DNA of 64,000 nt. Source: Sphingobacteriia bacterium 28-36-52 (GTDB taxonomy: Bacteria > Bacteroidota > Bacteroidia > Chitinophagales > Chitinophagaceae). The position numbers and the translations under genes are program-made. The stretch spans positions 157,676-221,675 of the forward strand of contig NCGN01000008.1 in assembly GCA_002281575.1 (NCBI GenBank). The letters run 5' to 3'. Shown piece after piece: positions 53,301-62,482 of the stretch; position 1 is the stretch's first letter, and the number at the start of each line of letters is the position of its first letter. Under the pieces are notes generated by a model. That model saw only the letters and a list, made by a program, of their open reading frames with translations, did no database searches and had not been told where the DNA came from.

Positions 53301-56147
53301 TATTTTTTTGGTAACATAAGTGTTTTCTATTGGGTAATTGGTAACAGCCAAAATACTATCCCCTGGTATATTATAGTTATTGGAATAATAATTAAAAGCA
53401 TGTTTACTTTTTGTTCCCTCATTCACATCATAAATGGTGATTATTTTTTCTGCAGCTATTGGTAAACCAAAGCTGTCAATTGCTGTTGCTTTTATTTTGT
53501 ACATACCAGTCTCCAATTGATTCATGGGAGTTGGCGTTTCTTCTGTGGCCCAAGTATCTGGGTTGGTTTCGGTTTGGTATTCGTCTGTTGGGAAATATTT
53601 TTTGTAAGTGTTTTCATCAAATAAATGCAAATCAGATTTGCCCCAATATTTTTTTCTTACAAGCCTATTTGGTTCAATTACTTTATATAACGCAGTTTGA
53701 ATAGGCGTATTTTTTTCATTGCCTAATTGATCTATTGCAGTTGCATTGATTGTTTTAAATCTTTCTTTGTTTACTGCAATGGGATGGTTAATGACCAGTT
53801 GCCAGGCTGTTTTAGTGGCTGTTAAGTTTATATTACCCGATTGGGTTTCTCCATTTAAATCGGTGATATCTGCTTGTATAATATAATTAACAGAAAAATC
53901 ACTGGATAGTTCCTTGGTAGAATCATAAATGGCTTTAAATGAAAGGGTATAAGCACCTTTTTCGTTGGTAATTCCTATTCCACTAGCTATTACTGCCCCT
54001 GATTGATAAATCGGGTCCATATTTCTTGCAATCGGGTAGGGGTATCTGCCATATTGCTTCACTGTGAATTTAACCTTGGCGCCATTCACGATATTACCTG
54101 CATAAGCTTGAGCTTTGATGGTATAATGAATACTGTCATTTAATCGGTAACCTATTTTGGGTTGATCAAAAATAAGTTTAATGCTAGGTCGTTTGTATTC
54201 TTCTACCTTAATGTTTTTACTAGAATAATTAAACAATTGTGCTTCAATACCAAAATTGCCTGTTAATCCATTTATGGGTAAAACAAAACTACCCACGATG
54301 GAGCCATAGTGATTAATGGGTAATAACAGTGAATCGATTCTTTGCCTATTGGCATTGGTTAAATATATTTTTACTGGGTTTTTCTCCTCAACAATTTTAC
54401 TAAACTTAGTATCGTAATCTTTGGTTAATGCTATTCCTTTAAATTGTACCGCCTGACCTGGTCTATAAATAGATCGATCGGTGAAAAAATAAATCCTGCG
54501 ATTGTTTTGCTCATAAGTAATTCTTTCGTTAGGCTGATTGCTGAATTCTTGGTAACGATATTCATATTCACTAAAAATGAGCTGGCTTTTCTTTTTGTTG
54601 ACTTCTATTTGGGTATTCCCATTTAATTTTTGTGGTATGCTGAACTGACCGTTTTTATTGGTCTCTGTTTGATGTATTAAAACCGTATTCGTGGTAACGC
54701 TTTTATAGTCGTATTTGGTTTCGTATATTTTTACCTGTGCTTGCTCTACCGGTTTACCAGTTGAATACGCTCTAATAAAATAATGGTTGTTGTCTTTAAA
54801 GTATACCCAATCTGCTACTGCAAAATGCATGTAACCAATTTTGTTAACTGCCAAGCTGAAATCCTTCCCTGTACTTGTTAATACAATATAGTTGCCCTGT
54901 GGTAATGGGTCTATTTTGATTTCGGTATAATGTGTTTGGTAATCATTTGCCTGCAATAAGGGGATGGTTTGTTCTTGCACCAATTCTTGTTTGAGCAATT
55001 CCTTTATTTGATTGTCACTTGAATTAGTCTTTAGTGTAAAATTTGTATTTACTTTTAATACTTTCAAAAAAAGGGTATCGGTATTTTTATAACTCAGGTA
55101 TGCCCGGAATGGTTTTTGGGTTTCATTAATCTGCTCTATCTCCATCCAAATCTGCTTACTTTTTATTTCATTGAATAAGTCGGATAGTCCACTTGTTTTA
55201 TAGTGGGTGCTGTCTACCTCTTTAGCTGCTTGATCAATAATACTTATTGCTTTTACTAATTCAAATTGATTAATTGTATTGTTCAATGCATGATATTGCT
55301 TCCCTTTTTCAGCAATTGTATTGGCTATTAAAAACCAGGCGCTTGCTTTTATAGAAGAAGCATATTCTGAATAGGTATAGTTTTTTAACTCTGTTAATAA
55401 TTCTTCTTCCTTAATTAATTGATTTTCTTTTTTCCAGGTTAATAAATCTAATTTAAATCTCGCCACTATGTTATTTCTTTGCTCATGTTGGTGCAATTGA
55501 AATATAGCGTCATAGAGTCCTGTAATCTTCTCTTTGTTTTCCTTGCTTCCATCATTACCTAAATCATTGCTGTAATACTGTATTTGCTCGGCTATTAATA
55601 AATGGTATAAACTGTAATTTTTCAGCGGCTCTGATCCACCTAAAACAATGGCTGAATAGGTATCAATATAAATTGCCTGTAATTCTTTATTTGATTGGTT
55701 TGCTGCTTTAAAATGCATTTCAATGCTGTCTTTAAAAGCATTACTGTTCCAGTTTCTTCTACTTAATAATGTCCATTTTTGTTTAGTATAGTAGTCGTTG
55801 TATTTTTTGGCAATAATGATATGGAGTACCGCCTGCATTATTGGTGAGTTGGCTTTTTTTAGTGCACCCTTAAAAATGCTGAGGGTATTGTTGAATCCTT
55901 CTTCTGTTAGTTCATTTTCCAAATCTGCCTTATACACCAGGGCTTTTATTTGCTCTGCTTCTTGCTTTTCTACAACTGCTTTTTTATACAATTGGTCTAC
56001 TTTATCTATAGCAGTTTTGGTTAATCGCTCTTTTAAAATGAGGCTATCAATTATTTTATATGCTGCGGTGTAATTTGTTTCTTTCGATTGTTGTGCTTTT
56101 GCTATTAAAATGGGTAAGCAAAAAAATAACGATAGTATTATGCGCAT
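50379..56147 (-). CDS. Alpha-2-macroglobulin family protein without thioester
   Basis: 1,922 residues; signal peptide R-I-I-L-S-L-F-F-C-L-P-I-L-I-A-K-A-Q. MG2-type segment at R-I-Y-F-F-T-D-R-S-I-Y-R-P-G-Q-A-V-Q-F-K-G, a flexible bait-like segment near S-K-K-A-M-T-A-S-P-P-P-G-N-K, the A2M core N-E-T-A-F-F-F-P-Q-L-Y-A-D-S-S-G-K-Y, then terpenoid-cyclase-like repeats. Where homologues have C-x-E-Q-x-F-x-R-x-Y-A-N, this protein reads D-P-E-R-S-A-I-H-Q-I-N-R-I-Y-A-N (51970-52022), so the reactive thioester is absent. Probably a periplasmic protease trap or envelope-defence protein. No pbpC neighbour is seen. Confidence 0.88.
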   Translation of the reverse strand: MRIILSLFFCLPILIAKAQQSKETNYTAAYKIIDSLILKERLTKTAIDKVDQLYKKAVVEKQEAEQIKALVYKADLENELTEEGFNNTLSIFKGALKKANSPIMQAVLHIIIAKKYNDYYTKQKWTLLSRRNWNSNAFKDSIEMHFKAANQSNKELQAIYIDTYSAIVLGGSEPLKNYSLYHLLIAEQIQYYSNDLGNDGSKENKEKITGLYDAIFQLHQHEQRNNIVARFKLDLLTWKKENQLIKEEELLTELKNYTYSEYASSIKASAWFLIANTIAEKGKQYHALNNTINQFELVKAISIIDQAAKEVDSTHYKTSGLSDLFNEIKSKQIWMEIEQINETQKPFRAYLSYKNTDTLFLKVLKVNTNFTLKTNSSDNQIKELLKQELVQEQTIPLLQANDYQTHYTEIKIDPLPQGNYIVLTSTGKDFSLAVNKIGYMHFAVADWVYFKDNNHYFIRAYSTGKPVEQAQVKIYETKYDYKSVTTNTVLIHQTETNKNGQFSIPQKLNGNTQIEVNKKKSQLIFSEYEYRYQEFSNQPNERITYEQNNRRIYFFTDRSIYRPGQAVQFKGIALTKDYDTKFSKIVEEKNPVKIYLTNANRQRIDSLLLPINHYGSIVGSFVLPINGLTGNFGIEAQLFNYSSKNIKVEEYKRPSIKLIFDQPKIGYRLNDSIHYTIKAQAYAGNIVNGAKVKFTVKQYGRYPYPIARNMDPIYQSGAVIASGIGITNEKGAYTLSFKAIYDSTKELSSDFSVNYIIQADITDLNGETQSGNINLTATKTAWQLVINHPIAVNKERFKTINATAIDQLGNEKNTPIQTALYKVIEPNRLVRKKYWGKSDLHLFDENTYKKYFPTDEYQTETNPDTWATEETPTPMNQLETGMYKIKATAIDSFGLPIAAEKIITIYDVNEGTKSKHAFNYYSNNYNIPGDSILAVTNYPIENTYVTKKIKKSERKEEYQFVQSNKLTQQQIIVTAEDRGGMVITEAYILMGRLFTHQQAIAVPFNNKELKIRTGSFRNINEPGAKETWTIEIEGLNGKEKAAELLTAMYDASLDALYPNKWDPLNLWNTNNSSTNFSSSIFRTETIRQFDNNECFCEAKPYERPSLLSSINLAWRIREQRLYETTAAESKKAMTASPPPGNKQAQDLVQVRTNFNETAFFFPQLYADSSGKYQFSFQFPDAVNQWKWMSFAHTKDLATGYAEQKLQTQKSLMVQPNIPRFLREGDQMELSVKIANLTNKELTGTIALELIDATTQTSVDGWFQNVFPQQYFTVEAGQSSIAQFPIQVPFSYNKPLRYRIIARTNELSDGEENTVAVLSNRQLVTETLPIYLQKDTTQQFRFEKLLNNQSEGISTQGLTVEYTTQPIWNAIQALGYLKTDPERSAIHQINRIYANCMALHVLNKYPMIATVLEQWKKDSTALNNPLENNAELKQILLQETPWVMDAKTGSILLRELANLMDIQTITKENEAWLVQLAKLQLPDGSFSWFEGGRSDEYITRYILTGIGKLKRIGAITPSISAQLRPLLMKALAFTDEAIRHEYKKSKPVQIESSQLDYLYMRSFYKENIIQNDTAYKAYWQIARNSWNKQNQYAQAMIALIAKRNNEIDFANKILKALLENTVTNQQQGMYWKNRLTLRWYAMPIVHQTMMIDCFSEINNETTTKPYQKQINAMLTWLILNKETNHWGTGIATADAVYSLVANGQQWMSNKRAVRIELGKTTIGTATEKTMEGSGYFKKRIEGDKVKAEMGNITVTTATQNMVSDQPSYGSIYWQYLANMDEITASTGPMLINKKLLVERNKAWIELNENEPVKVGELITVSLSMKIDRDMDYVHLKDLRPAATEPTTQLSGYRFQENLFYYQSTKDVSNNYYFSYLPKGNYQFTYTIRATHKGLYTAGFASIQSMYAPAFNAHSNAIKLRIEQ

Positions 56148-56203
56148 GTATAGTTAATTATTAATCTTCTGTATTGATGCAAGATGAGGCATTTTGCATA
56201 AAA

Positions 56204-56231
56204 AAACCCGAAGCTTTGATGCTCCGGGTTT
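56204..56231 (-). terminator. Terminator of sucD
   Basis: On the minus strand an 11-bp stem AAACCCGGAGC/GCTTCGGGTTT (one G-T pair) with a 6-nt loop and a following T-run. It lies 20 bp after the sucD stop and separates it from the alpha-2-macroglobulin gene. Confidence 0.88.
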
Positions 56232-56251
56232 GATATTAACAAATGCTTTAT

Positions 56252-57124
56252 TTATTTTTTTAATGCTGCAGCCATGGTAATGCCAATATCTGCTGGGCTT
56301 GCTACTACTTCAATACCACATTCTGCCATGATTTTCATTTTAGCTTCTGCGGTATCTTCTGCTCCTCCTACAATAGCGCCCGCGTGCCCCATTCTTCTTC
56401 CGGGAGGTGCTGTTTGACCTGCAATAAATCCAACAACAGGCTTTGTTTTATTGTCTCTAATCCAACGGGCAGCTTCTGCTTCCATACTACCTCCAATTTC
56501 ACCAATCATTATAATGCCATCGGTTTCAGGATCGTTCATTAATAATTCTACTGCTTCTTTAGTTGGGGTTCCAATGATTGGATCTCCACCAATACCAATA
56601 GCCGTGCTGATTCCTAATCCTGCTTTTACCACTTGGTCTGCTGCTTCGTAGGTTAGGGTTCCACTTTTTGAAACAATTCCAATTCTTCCTGCTTTAAATA
56701 TAAAGCCTGGCATAATGCCCACTTTTGCTTCTTCTGCAGTAATTACTCCAGGACAGTTTGGCCCTATTAAACGGGTATTGCTTCCTAGTAAGTAATTTTT
56801 TACTTTAACCATGTCTTGCACTGGTATGCCTTCTGTTATACAAACAACTAAAGCAATTCCTGCCTCTGCTGCTTCCATAATGGCATCTGCCGCAAATGCC
56901 GGTGGTACAAAAATAATACTCACGTTTGCACCTGTTTGCTTTACCGCATCGGCTACTGTATTAAAAACGGGTTTATCTAAATGGGTTGTTCCACCTTTAT
57001 TGGGAGTTACACCACCTACTACATTGGTTCCGTATTCAATCATTTGGGTTGCATGGAATGTTCCCTCTGTTCCGGTAAAACCTTGAACAATGATTTTGGA
57101 CTGCTTGTTAACTAATACTGACAT
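56252..57124 (-). CDS. sucD: Succinyl-CoA ligase (ADP-forming) alpha subunit
   Basis: 290 residues. CoA-binding N-terminus [38 protein letters not shown]; phosphohistidine H247 in R-R-M-G-H-A-G-A-I. Standard length. Catalyses the substrate-level phosphorylation step of the TCA cycle with SucC. sucC is not adjacent in this window, so the two genes are unlinked here, as often seen in Bacteroidota. Terminated by its own hairpin. Confidence 0.96.
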   Translation of the reverse strand: MSVLVNKQSKIIVQGFTGTEGTFHATQMIEYGTNVVGGVTPNKGGTTHLDKPVFNTVADAVKQTGANVSIIFVPPAFAADAIMEAAEAGIALVVCITEGIPVQDMVKVKNYLLGSNTRLIGPNCPGVITAEEAKVGIMPGFIFKAGRIGIVSKSGTLTYEAADQVVKAGLGISTAIGIGGDPIIGTPTKEAVELLMNDPETDGIIMIGEIGGSMEAEAARWIRDNKTKPVVGFIAGQTAPPGRRMGHAGAIVGGAEDTAEAKMKIMAECGIEVVASPADIGITMAAALKK

Positions 57125-57158
57125 AGCCTATCGTTTCGGAGATTTTTAAATTTTGGGG

Positions 57159-57166
57159 CAAAAATA
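57159..57166 (-). promoter_or_regulatory. Candidate -7 element of sucD
   Basis: Minus strand TATTTTTG, matching TAnnTTTG, 34 bp before the sucD ATG. No TTTG is seen at the expected upstream distance, so support is partial. Confidence 0.35.
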
Positions 57167-57259
57167 GGTGAAAAAAGCCTTGGAAAAAGCTAAATGTCAT
57201 TCTGCCACAAATTAAATATGGCATTCGTTTTGTATATTCATTTCTTCAAATATTAAAAC

Positions 57260-57850
57260 ATGAACACAAAGAGAATTACCCTTATTGTCATTATCGGATT
57301 AATTGTATTAATTGGTGGTTGCGGCATGAGTGGTTATAATGGGTTGGTTAAATTGGATGAAACTGTTAGCCAGTCTTGGAATAACGTACAAAGTGACTAT
57401 CAGCGAAGAGCCGATTTGATTCCTAATTTGGTGAACACAGTTAAAGGGGAAGCTAATTTTGAGCAAACAACTTTAGAGAATGTAGTTAAAGCAAGAGCAA
57501 GTGCTACTCAAATGAAAGTGGATGCCAAAGACCTTACTCCTGAAAAACTACAAGAGTTTCAGGCTACCCAAGGTCAATTGTCTCAGGCTTTAGGTCGTTT
57601 GTTAATGGTGACTGAAAACTATCCTAATTTAAGAGCCAATGAAGCATTCCGTGGTTTGCAAGCGCAATTAGAAGGTACCGAGAATCGTATTAAGGTTTCT
57701 AGAAACGATTTTAACGCCGCAGTTGCTGCCTATAACGTGAAAGCAAGGTCTTTCCCTATGAATATTTTGGCCAGCATTACTGGTTTTAAAGTAAAAGAAG
57801 GGTTTAAAGCCGATGCGGGTTCTGAAAAAGCACCTGAAGTAAAATTCTAA
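57260..57850 (+). CDS. lemA: LemA family protein
   Basis: 196 residues. N-terminal hydrophobic segment I-T-L-I-V-I-I-G-L-I-V-L-I-G-G-C-G: a membrane anchor that also resembles a lipobox. LemA signature: W-N-N-V-Q-S-D-Y-Q-R-R-A-D-L-I-P-N-L-V-N-T-V-K, V-V-K-A-R-A-S-A-T, L-L-M-V-T-E-N-Y-P-N-L-R-A-N-E-A-F and R-N-D-F-N-A-A-V-A-A-Y-N. A coiled-coil envelope protein of unknown mechanism, commonly paired with TPM-domain genes, as here. Confidence 0.95.
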   Translation: MNTKRITLIVIIGLIVLIGGCGMSGYNGLVKLDETVSQSWNNVQSDYQRRADLIPNLVNTVKGEANFEQTTLENVVKARASATQMKVDAKDLTPEKLQEFQATQGQLSQALGRLLMVTENYPNLRANEAFRGLQAQLEGTENRIKVSRNDFNAAVAAYNVKARSFPMNILASITGFKVKEGFKADAGSEKAPEVKF

Positions 57851-57859
57851 ATCCCTTGC

Positions 57860-58321
57860 ATGTTTGGATTATTCAAAAAGAAACAGCGGGAATATTTTAC
57901 CCCTGCTGAAAAGGAAACTATTGTTGCTGCAATTCAACAAGCTGAGCTTCGTACTAGTGGCGAAATCAGACTATTTGTAGAGTCCAAATGTGAAATGGTT
58001 AATCCTGTTCATAGGGCTAAAGAAATATTTTATCAATTGAAGATGGATCAAACAGCATCCCATAATGGGGTGCTGTTGTATTTAGCTATGGACGATCATC
58101 AACTGGCTGTTTTTGGCGATGAAGGCATTCACCAGAAAGTGGGTCATGCATTCTGGAACAAAGAAGTGGAGTTGATGTTGGCTGAATTTAAACAAAAGCA
58201 TTTTGTAGAAGGTATTGCCCATATTGTTAAAGACATTGGGGAGGCCTTGGTTACCCATTTTCCTTATGATGGTACAACCGATAAAAATGAATTACCTGAC
58301 GATATTGTTTTTGGAAAATAA
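57860..58321 (+). CDS. TPM-domain protein, cytosolic
   Basis: 153 residues without signal peptide: a TPM-type domain with E-K-E-T-I-V-A-A-I-Q-Q-A-E-L-R-T-S-G-E-I-R, then G-V-L-L-Y-L-A-M-D-D-H-Q-L-A-V-F-G-D-E-G-I-H. It follows lemA by 9 bp and abuts the next TPM gene (stop 58321, start 58322). Several Bacteroidota genomes carry this lemA-TPM-TPM trio; the TPM fold is linked to phosphatase activity in plants and to complex assembly. Role in bacteria unclear. Confidence 0.88.
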   Translation: MFGLFKKKQREYFTPAEKETIVAAIQQAELRTSGEIRLFVESKCEMVNPVHRAKEIFYQLKMDQTASHNGVLLYLAMDDHQLAVFGDEGIHQKVGHAFWNKEVELMLAEFKQKHFVEGIAHIVKDIGEALVTHFPYDGTTDKNELPDDIVFGK

Positions 58322-59119
58322 ATGAAGAAACTACTACTCATATTACTGTTGTTGGCTAATTTGTCGGGTGTTTTTGCGCAGAGCGTTATACCTCCTCCCA
58401 ATCCACCCAGACTAGTGAACGATTTAGCAGGTGTGCTAAGCAAAGAGCAGGTGGCTATTTTGGAAGAAAAGTTGGTTGCACTAGATGATAGTACTTCCAA
58501 TCAAATTGCTGTGGTAATACTCAAAACTTTAGAAGGATATGAAGTTCAAGAGTATGCCAATAAATTATTTAGGTCTTGGGGCATAGGGAATAAGAAAACC
58601 AATAATGGGGTGTTGATTTTAGCTTCCATTGAAGACCGAAAAATATGGATTGAAGTAGGTTATGGCTTAGAGGGAGCCATTCCCGATATTACGGCCTCGA
58701 GTATTTACCGAAACGAAATTGTTCCAGAATTCAAACAACAAAATTATTACAGAGGAATTGACAATGCCATTAATGCTTTGTCTAAAGCCGCTGTAGGTGA
58801 ATACAAAACCAAAAGAAATAAACCGAGTAGTGGTAAAGATGGTGGCGGTTCTATTCTAACTTTTATTTTTATTATCATCGTAGTCTTCTTGATTTTAGGA
58901 ATTGGTGGTGGAAGAGGCGGCGGCGGAAGAGGTGGTGGAATGATGAGTAGAAGAGGTGCTTCAAATGTTGCAGAAGCTTTATTGTGGTCTACACTCTTAG
59001 GTGGTAATAACCGCGGTGGCGGAGGATTTGGTGGTGGAGGCGGTGGCTTCGGCGGAGGTGGATTTGGCGGATTCGGTGGTGGCAGTAGTGGCGGCGGTGG
59101 TGCCGGCGGCTCATGGTAA
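58322..59119 (+). CDS. YgcG-type TPM-domain protein with glycine-rich tail
   Basis: 265 residues; signal peptide L-L-L-I-L-L-L-L-A-N-L-S-G-V-F-A-Q. TPM domain ~30-155: L-V-N-D-L-A-G-V-L-S-K-E-Q, N-Q-I-A-V-V-I-L-K-T-L-E-G and K-I-W-I-E-V-G-Y-G-L-E-G-A-I-P-D. A transmembrane helix at ~178-198 (I-L-T-F-I-F-I-I-I-V-V-F-L-I-L-G-I-G) is followed by a cytoplasmic G-G-x tail with blocks such as G-G-G-G-F-G-G-G-G-F. The Gly-rich tail is usual in YgcG proteins. Third gene of the lemA operon. Confidence 0.9.
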   Translation: MKKLLLILLLLANLSGVFAQSVIPPPNPPRLVNDLAGVLSKEQVAILEEKLVALDDSTSNQIAVVILKTLEGYEVQEYANKLFRSWGIGNKKTNNGVLILASIEDRKIWIEVGYGLEGAIPDITASSIYRNEIVPEFKQQNYYRGIDNAINALSKAAVGEYKTKRNKPSSGKDGGGSILTFIFIIIVVFLILGIGGGRGGGGRGGGMMSRRGASNVAEALLWSTLLGGNNRGGGGFGGGGGGFGGGGFGGFGGGSSGGGGAGGSW

Positions 59120-59937
59120 TTACAATAAATATGCGGTGGCTTTTAAACCCTATAATTTCAATTATTGTATCATTCGTGCTTATGCACCAAAATAGTATTG
59201 CCCAAAACGCAATACCTACAAGTGATTTCATTGTAACTTATACAATCAACAACAATACTACTTTTCATATTCCCGGTCAGCCGTTTTTTTTACAGTCTAA
59301 TAAAATTACGAGTACGAAGTTTAACATACTTAGCGCAGCAGATGAATATATGCAGCTTACTGCAACAGTGCAATCAGTGAAAGGAAAAATTTTTGCTTTT
59401 GGGCAGGAACAAATTTTTAATAGTGACGATACTGTGGGTTTAAATAGCAACGAATTGGCTTGGTTAAAAGAAATAGTGAATAAGCCCAAAACAATTGAAG
59501 TAAAACAATTTCACGCTGTACAATCCCCCATAAAAACAAATCCCCTTTTTGATATTGAACAGGAAGATGCAGGCAAGTATTTTTTACCATTTGCTTCTTC
59601 TGTTGTAAAAGCAGGGCTTAGTTGGTCCGATTCTACTTTTAGTGATAGTAGTAAATCCGTTCATCAATACCTGATATTGAAAGTGCAAGACAATAAAGCA
59701 ACTGTTTCTGTTTTATCCGATTTAGTTATCAAAACTACTTTTGCGCTGTCTGGTCAAAGAATTCACCAAAACCTGAAAGGCATTGCTCGCGCGGAGCGAA
59801 TTTATACTATTAGCGATGCTAGAATGATTTCAGAGTCGGTCTCCACTAAATTATCTGGTAGTAGTACTAGTAATGGAATAGATATCATTCCACTTACTAT
59901 AGAATTAAAAGCTACCAGTTTTATTGAATGGAAATAA
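59113..59937 (+). CDS. Secreted hypothetical protein
   Basis: 274 residues from ATG 59113, which overlaps the preceding stop; ATG 59131 (M-R-W-L-L-N-P-I-I-S-I-I-V-S) gives a cleaner signal peptide ending S-I-A-Q and is equally likely. The mature part is beta-rich (F-I-V-T-Y-T-I-N-N-N-T-T-F-H-I and later Q-Y-L-I-L-K-V-Q-D-N-K-A-T-V-S-V), resembling periplasmic DUF6263-like beta-barrels only loosely. No catalytic motif. Fourth gene of the lemA operon by overlap; function unknown. Confidence 0.7.
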   Translation: MVITINMRWLLNPIISIIVSFVLMHQNSIAQNAIPTSDFIVTYTINNNTTFHIPGQPFFLQSNKITSTKFNILSAADEYMQLTATVQSVKGKIFAFGQEQIFNSDDTVGLNSNELAWLKEIVNKPKTIEVKQFHAVQSPIKTNPLFDIEQEDAGKYFLPFASSVVKAGLSWSDSTFSDSSKSVHQYLILKVQDNKATVSVLSDLVIKTTFALSGQRIHQNLKGIARAERIYTISDARMISESVSTKLSGSSTSNGIDIIPLTIELKATSFIEWK

Positions 59938-59940
59938 AAA

Positions 59941-59961
59941 CGCCCCGAATGAATCGAGGCG
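59941..59961. terminator. Convergent bidirectional terminator
   Basis: Stem CGCCCCGA/TCGAGGCG (one mismatch) with a 5-nt loop, flanked by A-run on the left and a T-run at 59969-59974. It ends both the lemA operon and the aminopeptidase gene. Confidence 0.7.
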
Positions 59962-59985
59962 CTGGTACTTTTTTATTTGAAAATC

Positions 59986-62442
59986 TTAATTCTTCATTTT
60001 CTCTTTTACATAGTCGGCCAATGTTTGAGCACCTGCCGCTTCTTTTTTGGTAGCCAATCCTTTTAAGAATACATTATTGATTACTGGATCTGTTTGAGGC
60101 CTTGCAGGGGCTGGTATTTCATTTCTAAATTTTACCACTGCATCTACTCCTGCTTTAAACTTTACTTCATCAGTTACTTTAGACAAAAATTCTACAATAG
60201 AAGACAAAGAACTAAACTTTGCTTGTGACAATGGCATTTTATTGAAATTGCCCATGATGTATTCGTAAGCTGATTCATCTCCATTTGCAATAATTACTGA
60301 ACTGATTGCAGTGCTTAATCTTCCTTTTGCAGGAGATTTTATCAATTGATTGGCTAGTGCGTAAGCTTTCTTGCCGTCTAAATCATTTAATGCCAATAGT
60401 GCTGCACCTGATACTGAATAAGAAGAGTCGTTGATGTACTGTTCAAATTGACTAGCATATGCTTGATTTTTTTTGGTTCCCAAAATAGTGATCGCATCTG
60501 CTCTTACTAATTTTGATGCATCTTCCTTTGCCATTTTTTCTATTAATAATAGGGTGGCATCGTCTAGTTTTGCATTTCCAAAACTGCCTAATGCTTTCAT
60601 TCTTATTCTGAAATAAGGATCCTTTAAACCAGCCGCTACTATGGCATATGCTGCCGGATCTGTAATTTTTTTAGCTGCCATATCAATGGCTTCTCTTCTA
60701 TCTAAATAGTGGCCTCCGTATTTAAATTGGTATGCATATTCTTCAATTGTTTTTGTTTCTTTTTTCTCTGCTAATAATACCTTGTCTGCATCTACATTAA
60801 TTAAATCAGGTTTGGTAGCTGAAGTAAAATAAAATGTATCTGCTGCATTTTTTGCCCATACTAAATGTCTTTTTTTACTTGCTCCATTGTACACATCAAT
60901 GGTAACAGGCAATTCAAATAGTCCGTTGCTTTGGGTTTGTTTTATTACTACCATTGCTTTTTGTGCTGCTGCATCATAGCTATTGCTGATTACTAAATTT
61001 GGATGTCCATTATTGAAGTACCATTGATTAAAAAACCAGTTCAGGTCTTTTCCTGTAGTTGCTTCAAACGCCAATCTTAATTTGTGGGCACTTCCTGTTC
61101 CAAATTTATTATCGGTTAAATATTTGTTCAACGATTTAAAGAATGCATCGTCTCCTACATAATTTCTTAGCATATTCAAAATTCTTCCGCCCTTGCTATA
61201 GCTTACTACATCAAACATGTCTTCCTGTGTGTTGTAATAAAAACGCACTAAGTGTTTTGACGCATCTGCTTTGCTATTTAAATAGCCATTCATTGCACTC
61301 CAGTTGGTAAATGCTGCTTCGTCTTTTCCAAATTTATATTCTGCCCATAGGTACTCACTGTAATCGGCAAAACTTTCGTTCACTGTTAAATTACTCCAGC
61401 TTTCTGCTGTAACATAATCTCCAAACCAATGATGAAATAATTCGTGTGCAATGGTGCTTTCCCAGCTATTACCATCGGTTAATTCTCTGGCGTCTTGCTG
61501 TGCAGATTCTTGGTGTAAAGTGGCTGTTGTGTTCTCCATTGCACCACTCACATAATCTCTACCGGTTATTTGACTGTACTTAACCCATGGATAGTCTACG
61601 CCTAATTTTGTTGAGAAGTATTGCATCATTTCTGGGGTGTTACCAAAAATTTTCCTTGCTACTTTTTCGTAGGCTTTCTCTACATAATAACTAACTTCTT
61701 TTCCTTTGTAATTGTCTTTAATAACTGCGTATTCTCCAACACCCATAAAGAATAAATATGGAGCATGGGGTAAATCCATTTTCCAACTATCTGTTCTGGT
61801 TCCATTGGCGTTCTTGGTTTGCTTTACCAACTTACCATTGCTTAGTGTTACATATTTTGCTGGTACTGTTAAATTAAATTCCTGTGTTGTTTTTTGATTG
61901 GTTTTGTCAATAGTTGGTACCCATACTGATGTTGCTTCAGTTTCGCCTTGGGTCCAAATTTGCGTGGGCTTGGTCTTATCTTCTCCGGTGGGATTAATGA
62001 AATACAAACCCTTTGCGTCTGTAATAGCCGCGCTCCCTTTAACTTCTAATTCATCGGGCTTTGCTGTATAATCTACATAAACTGTATAGCTTTCATTGCG
62101 CGTATAAGTTTTATCTAAATTGATTCGTAATACCCATCCATCATATTGGTATTTGAGTGGTGTATTCTTTCCCGCTTTTACAATGGCTACTTGTTTTATA
62201 TCCATTCCTTTTGCGTCTAATTGCAAAGAATCTGTTGAATAAAAATGTGGCTTTAACGTTATCCAGACATTTCCGTTCAACCTAGACTTACTGTAATCAA
62301 AACTGGCGTTCAACTTAGTGTGTACCAAATTGTTTATTTTCTCTGGTACTGCTCTATAGACTTTTGGTGCTGCCGCTTTTTGTTCTTGCGCCATCAAATT
62401 GCCCACTTGAACTAGGGCAATTAGTAGTAATAGTTTCTTCAT
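59986..62442 (-). CDS. M1-family metallo-aminopeptidase with HEAT-like C-terminus
   Basis: 818 residues; signal peptide L-L-L-L-I-A-L-V-Q-V-G-N-L-M-A-Q. M1 hallmarks: substrate motif G-A-M-E-N at 300-304, zinc motif H333-E-L-F-H337 with third ligand E356 in N-E-S-F-A-D, and the later catalytic Tyr region. An N-terminal beta-saddle precedes the catalytic domain; the last ~220 residues are HEAT-like helical repeats (Y-A-I-V-A-A-G-L-K-D-P-Y-F-R-I-R-M-K-A-L-G). Probably a periplasmic enzyme that trims peptides for uptake. Monocistronic; terminated by the convergent hairpin. Confidence 0.94.
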   Translation of the reverse strand: MKKLLLLIALVQVGNLMAQEQKAAAPKVYRAVPEKINNLVHTKLNASFDYSKSRLNGNVWITLKPHFYSTDSLQLDAKGMDIKQVAIVKAGKNTPLKYQYDGWVLRINLDKTYTRNESYTVYVDYTAKPDELEVKGSAAITDAKGLYFINPTGEDKTKPTQIWTQGETEATSVWVPTIDKTNQKTTQEFNLTVPAKYVTLSNGKLVKQTKNANGTRTDSWKMDLPHAPYLFFMGVGEYAVIKDNYKGKEVSYYVEKAYEKVARKIFGNTPEMMQYFSTKLGVDYPWVKYSQITGRDYVSGAMENTTATLHQESAQQDARELTDGNSWESTIAHELFHHWFGDYVTAESWSNLTVNESFADYSEYLWAEYKFGKDEAAFTNWSAMNGYLNSKADASKHLVRFYYNTQEDMFDVVSYSKGGRILNMLRNYVGDDAFFKSLNKYLTDNKFGTGSAHKLRLAFEATTGKDLNWFFNQWYFNNGHPNLVISNSYDAAAQKAMVVIKQTQSNGLFELPVTIDVYNGASKKRHLVWAKNAADTFYFTSATKPDLINVDADKVLLAEKKETKTIEEYAYQFKYGGHYLDRREAIDMAAKKITDPAAYAIVAAGLKDPYFRIRMKALGSFGNAKLDDATLLLIEKMAKEDASKLVRADAITILGTKKNQAYASQFEQYINDSSYSVSGAALLALNDLDGKKAYALANQLIKSPAKGRLSTAISSVIIANGDESAYEYIMGNFNKMPLSQAKFSSLSSIVEFLSKVTDEVKFKAGVDAVVKFRNEIPAPARPQTDPVINNVFLKGLATKKEAAGAQTLADYVKEKMKN

Positions 62443-62482
62443 AATTGGTATTAAGTAGTAAATTTGAAAAAAGCAAGATTAC

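Noticed and set aside
59001..59231. Low-complexity ORFs on both strands near 59.0-59.2 kb
   Set aside because: They arise from the glycine-rich codon repeats of the YgcG-type tail read in other frames.
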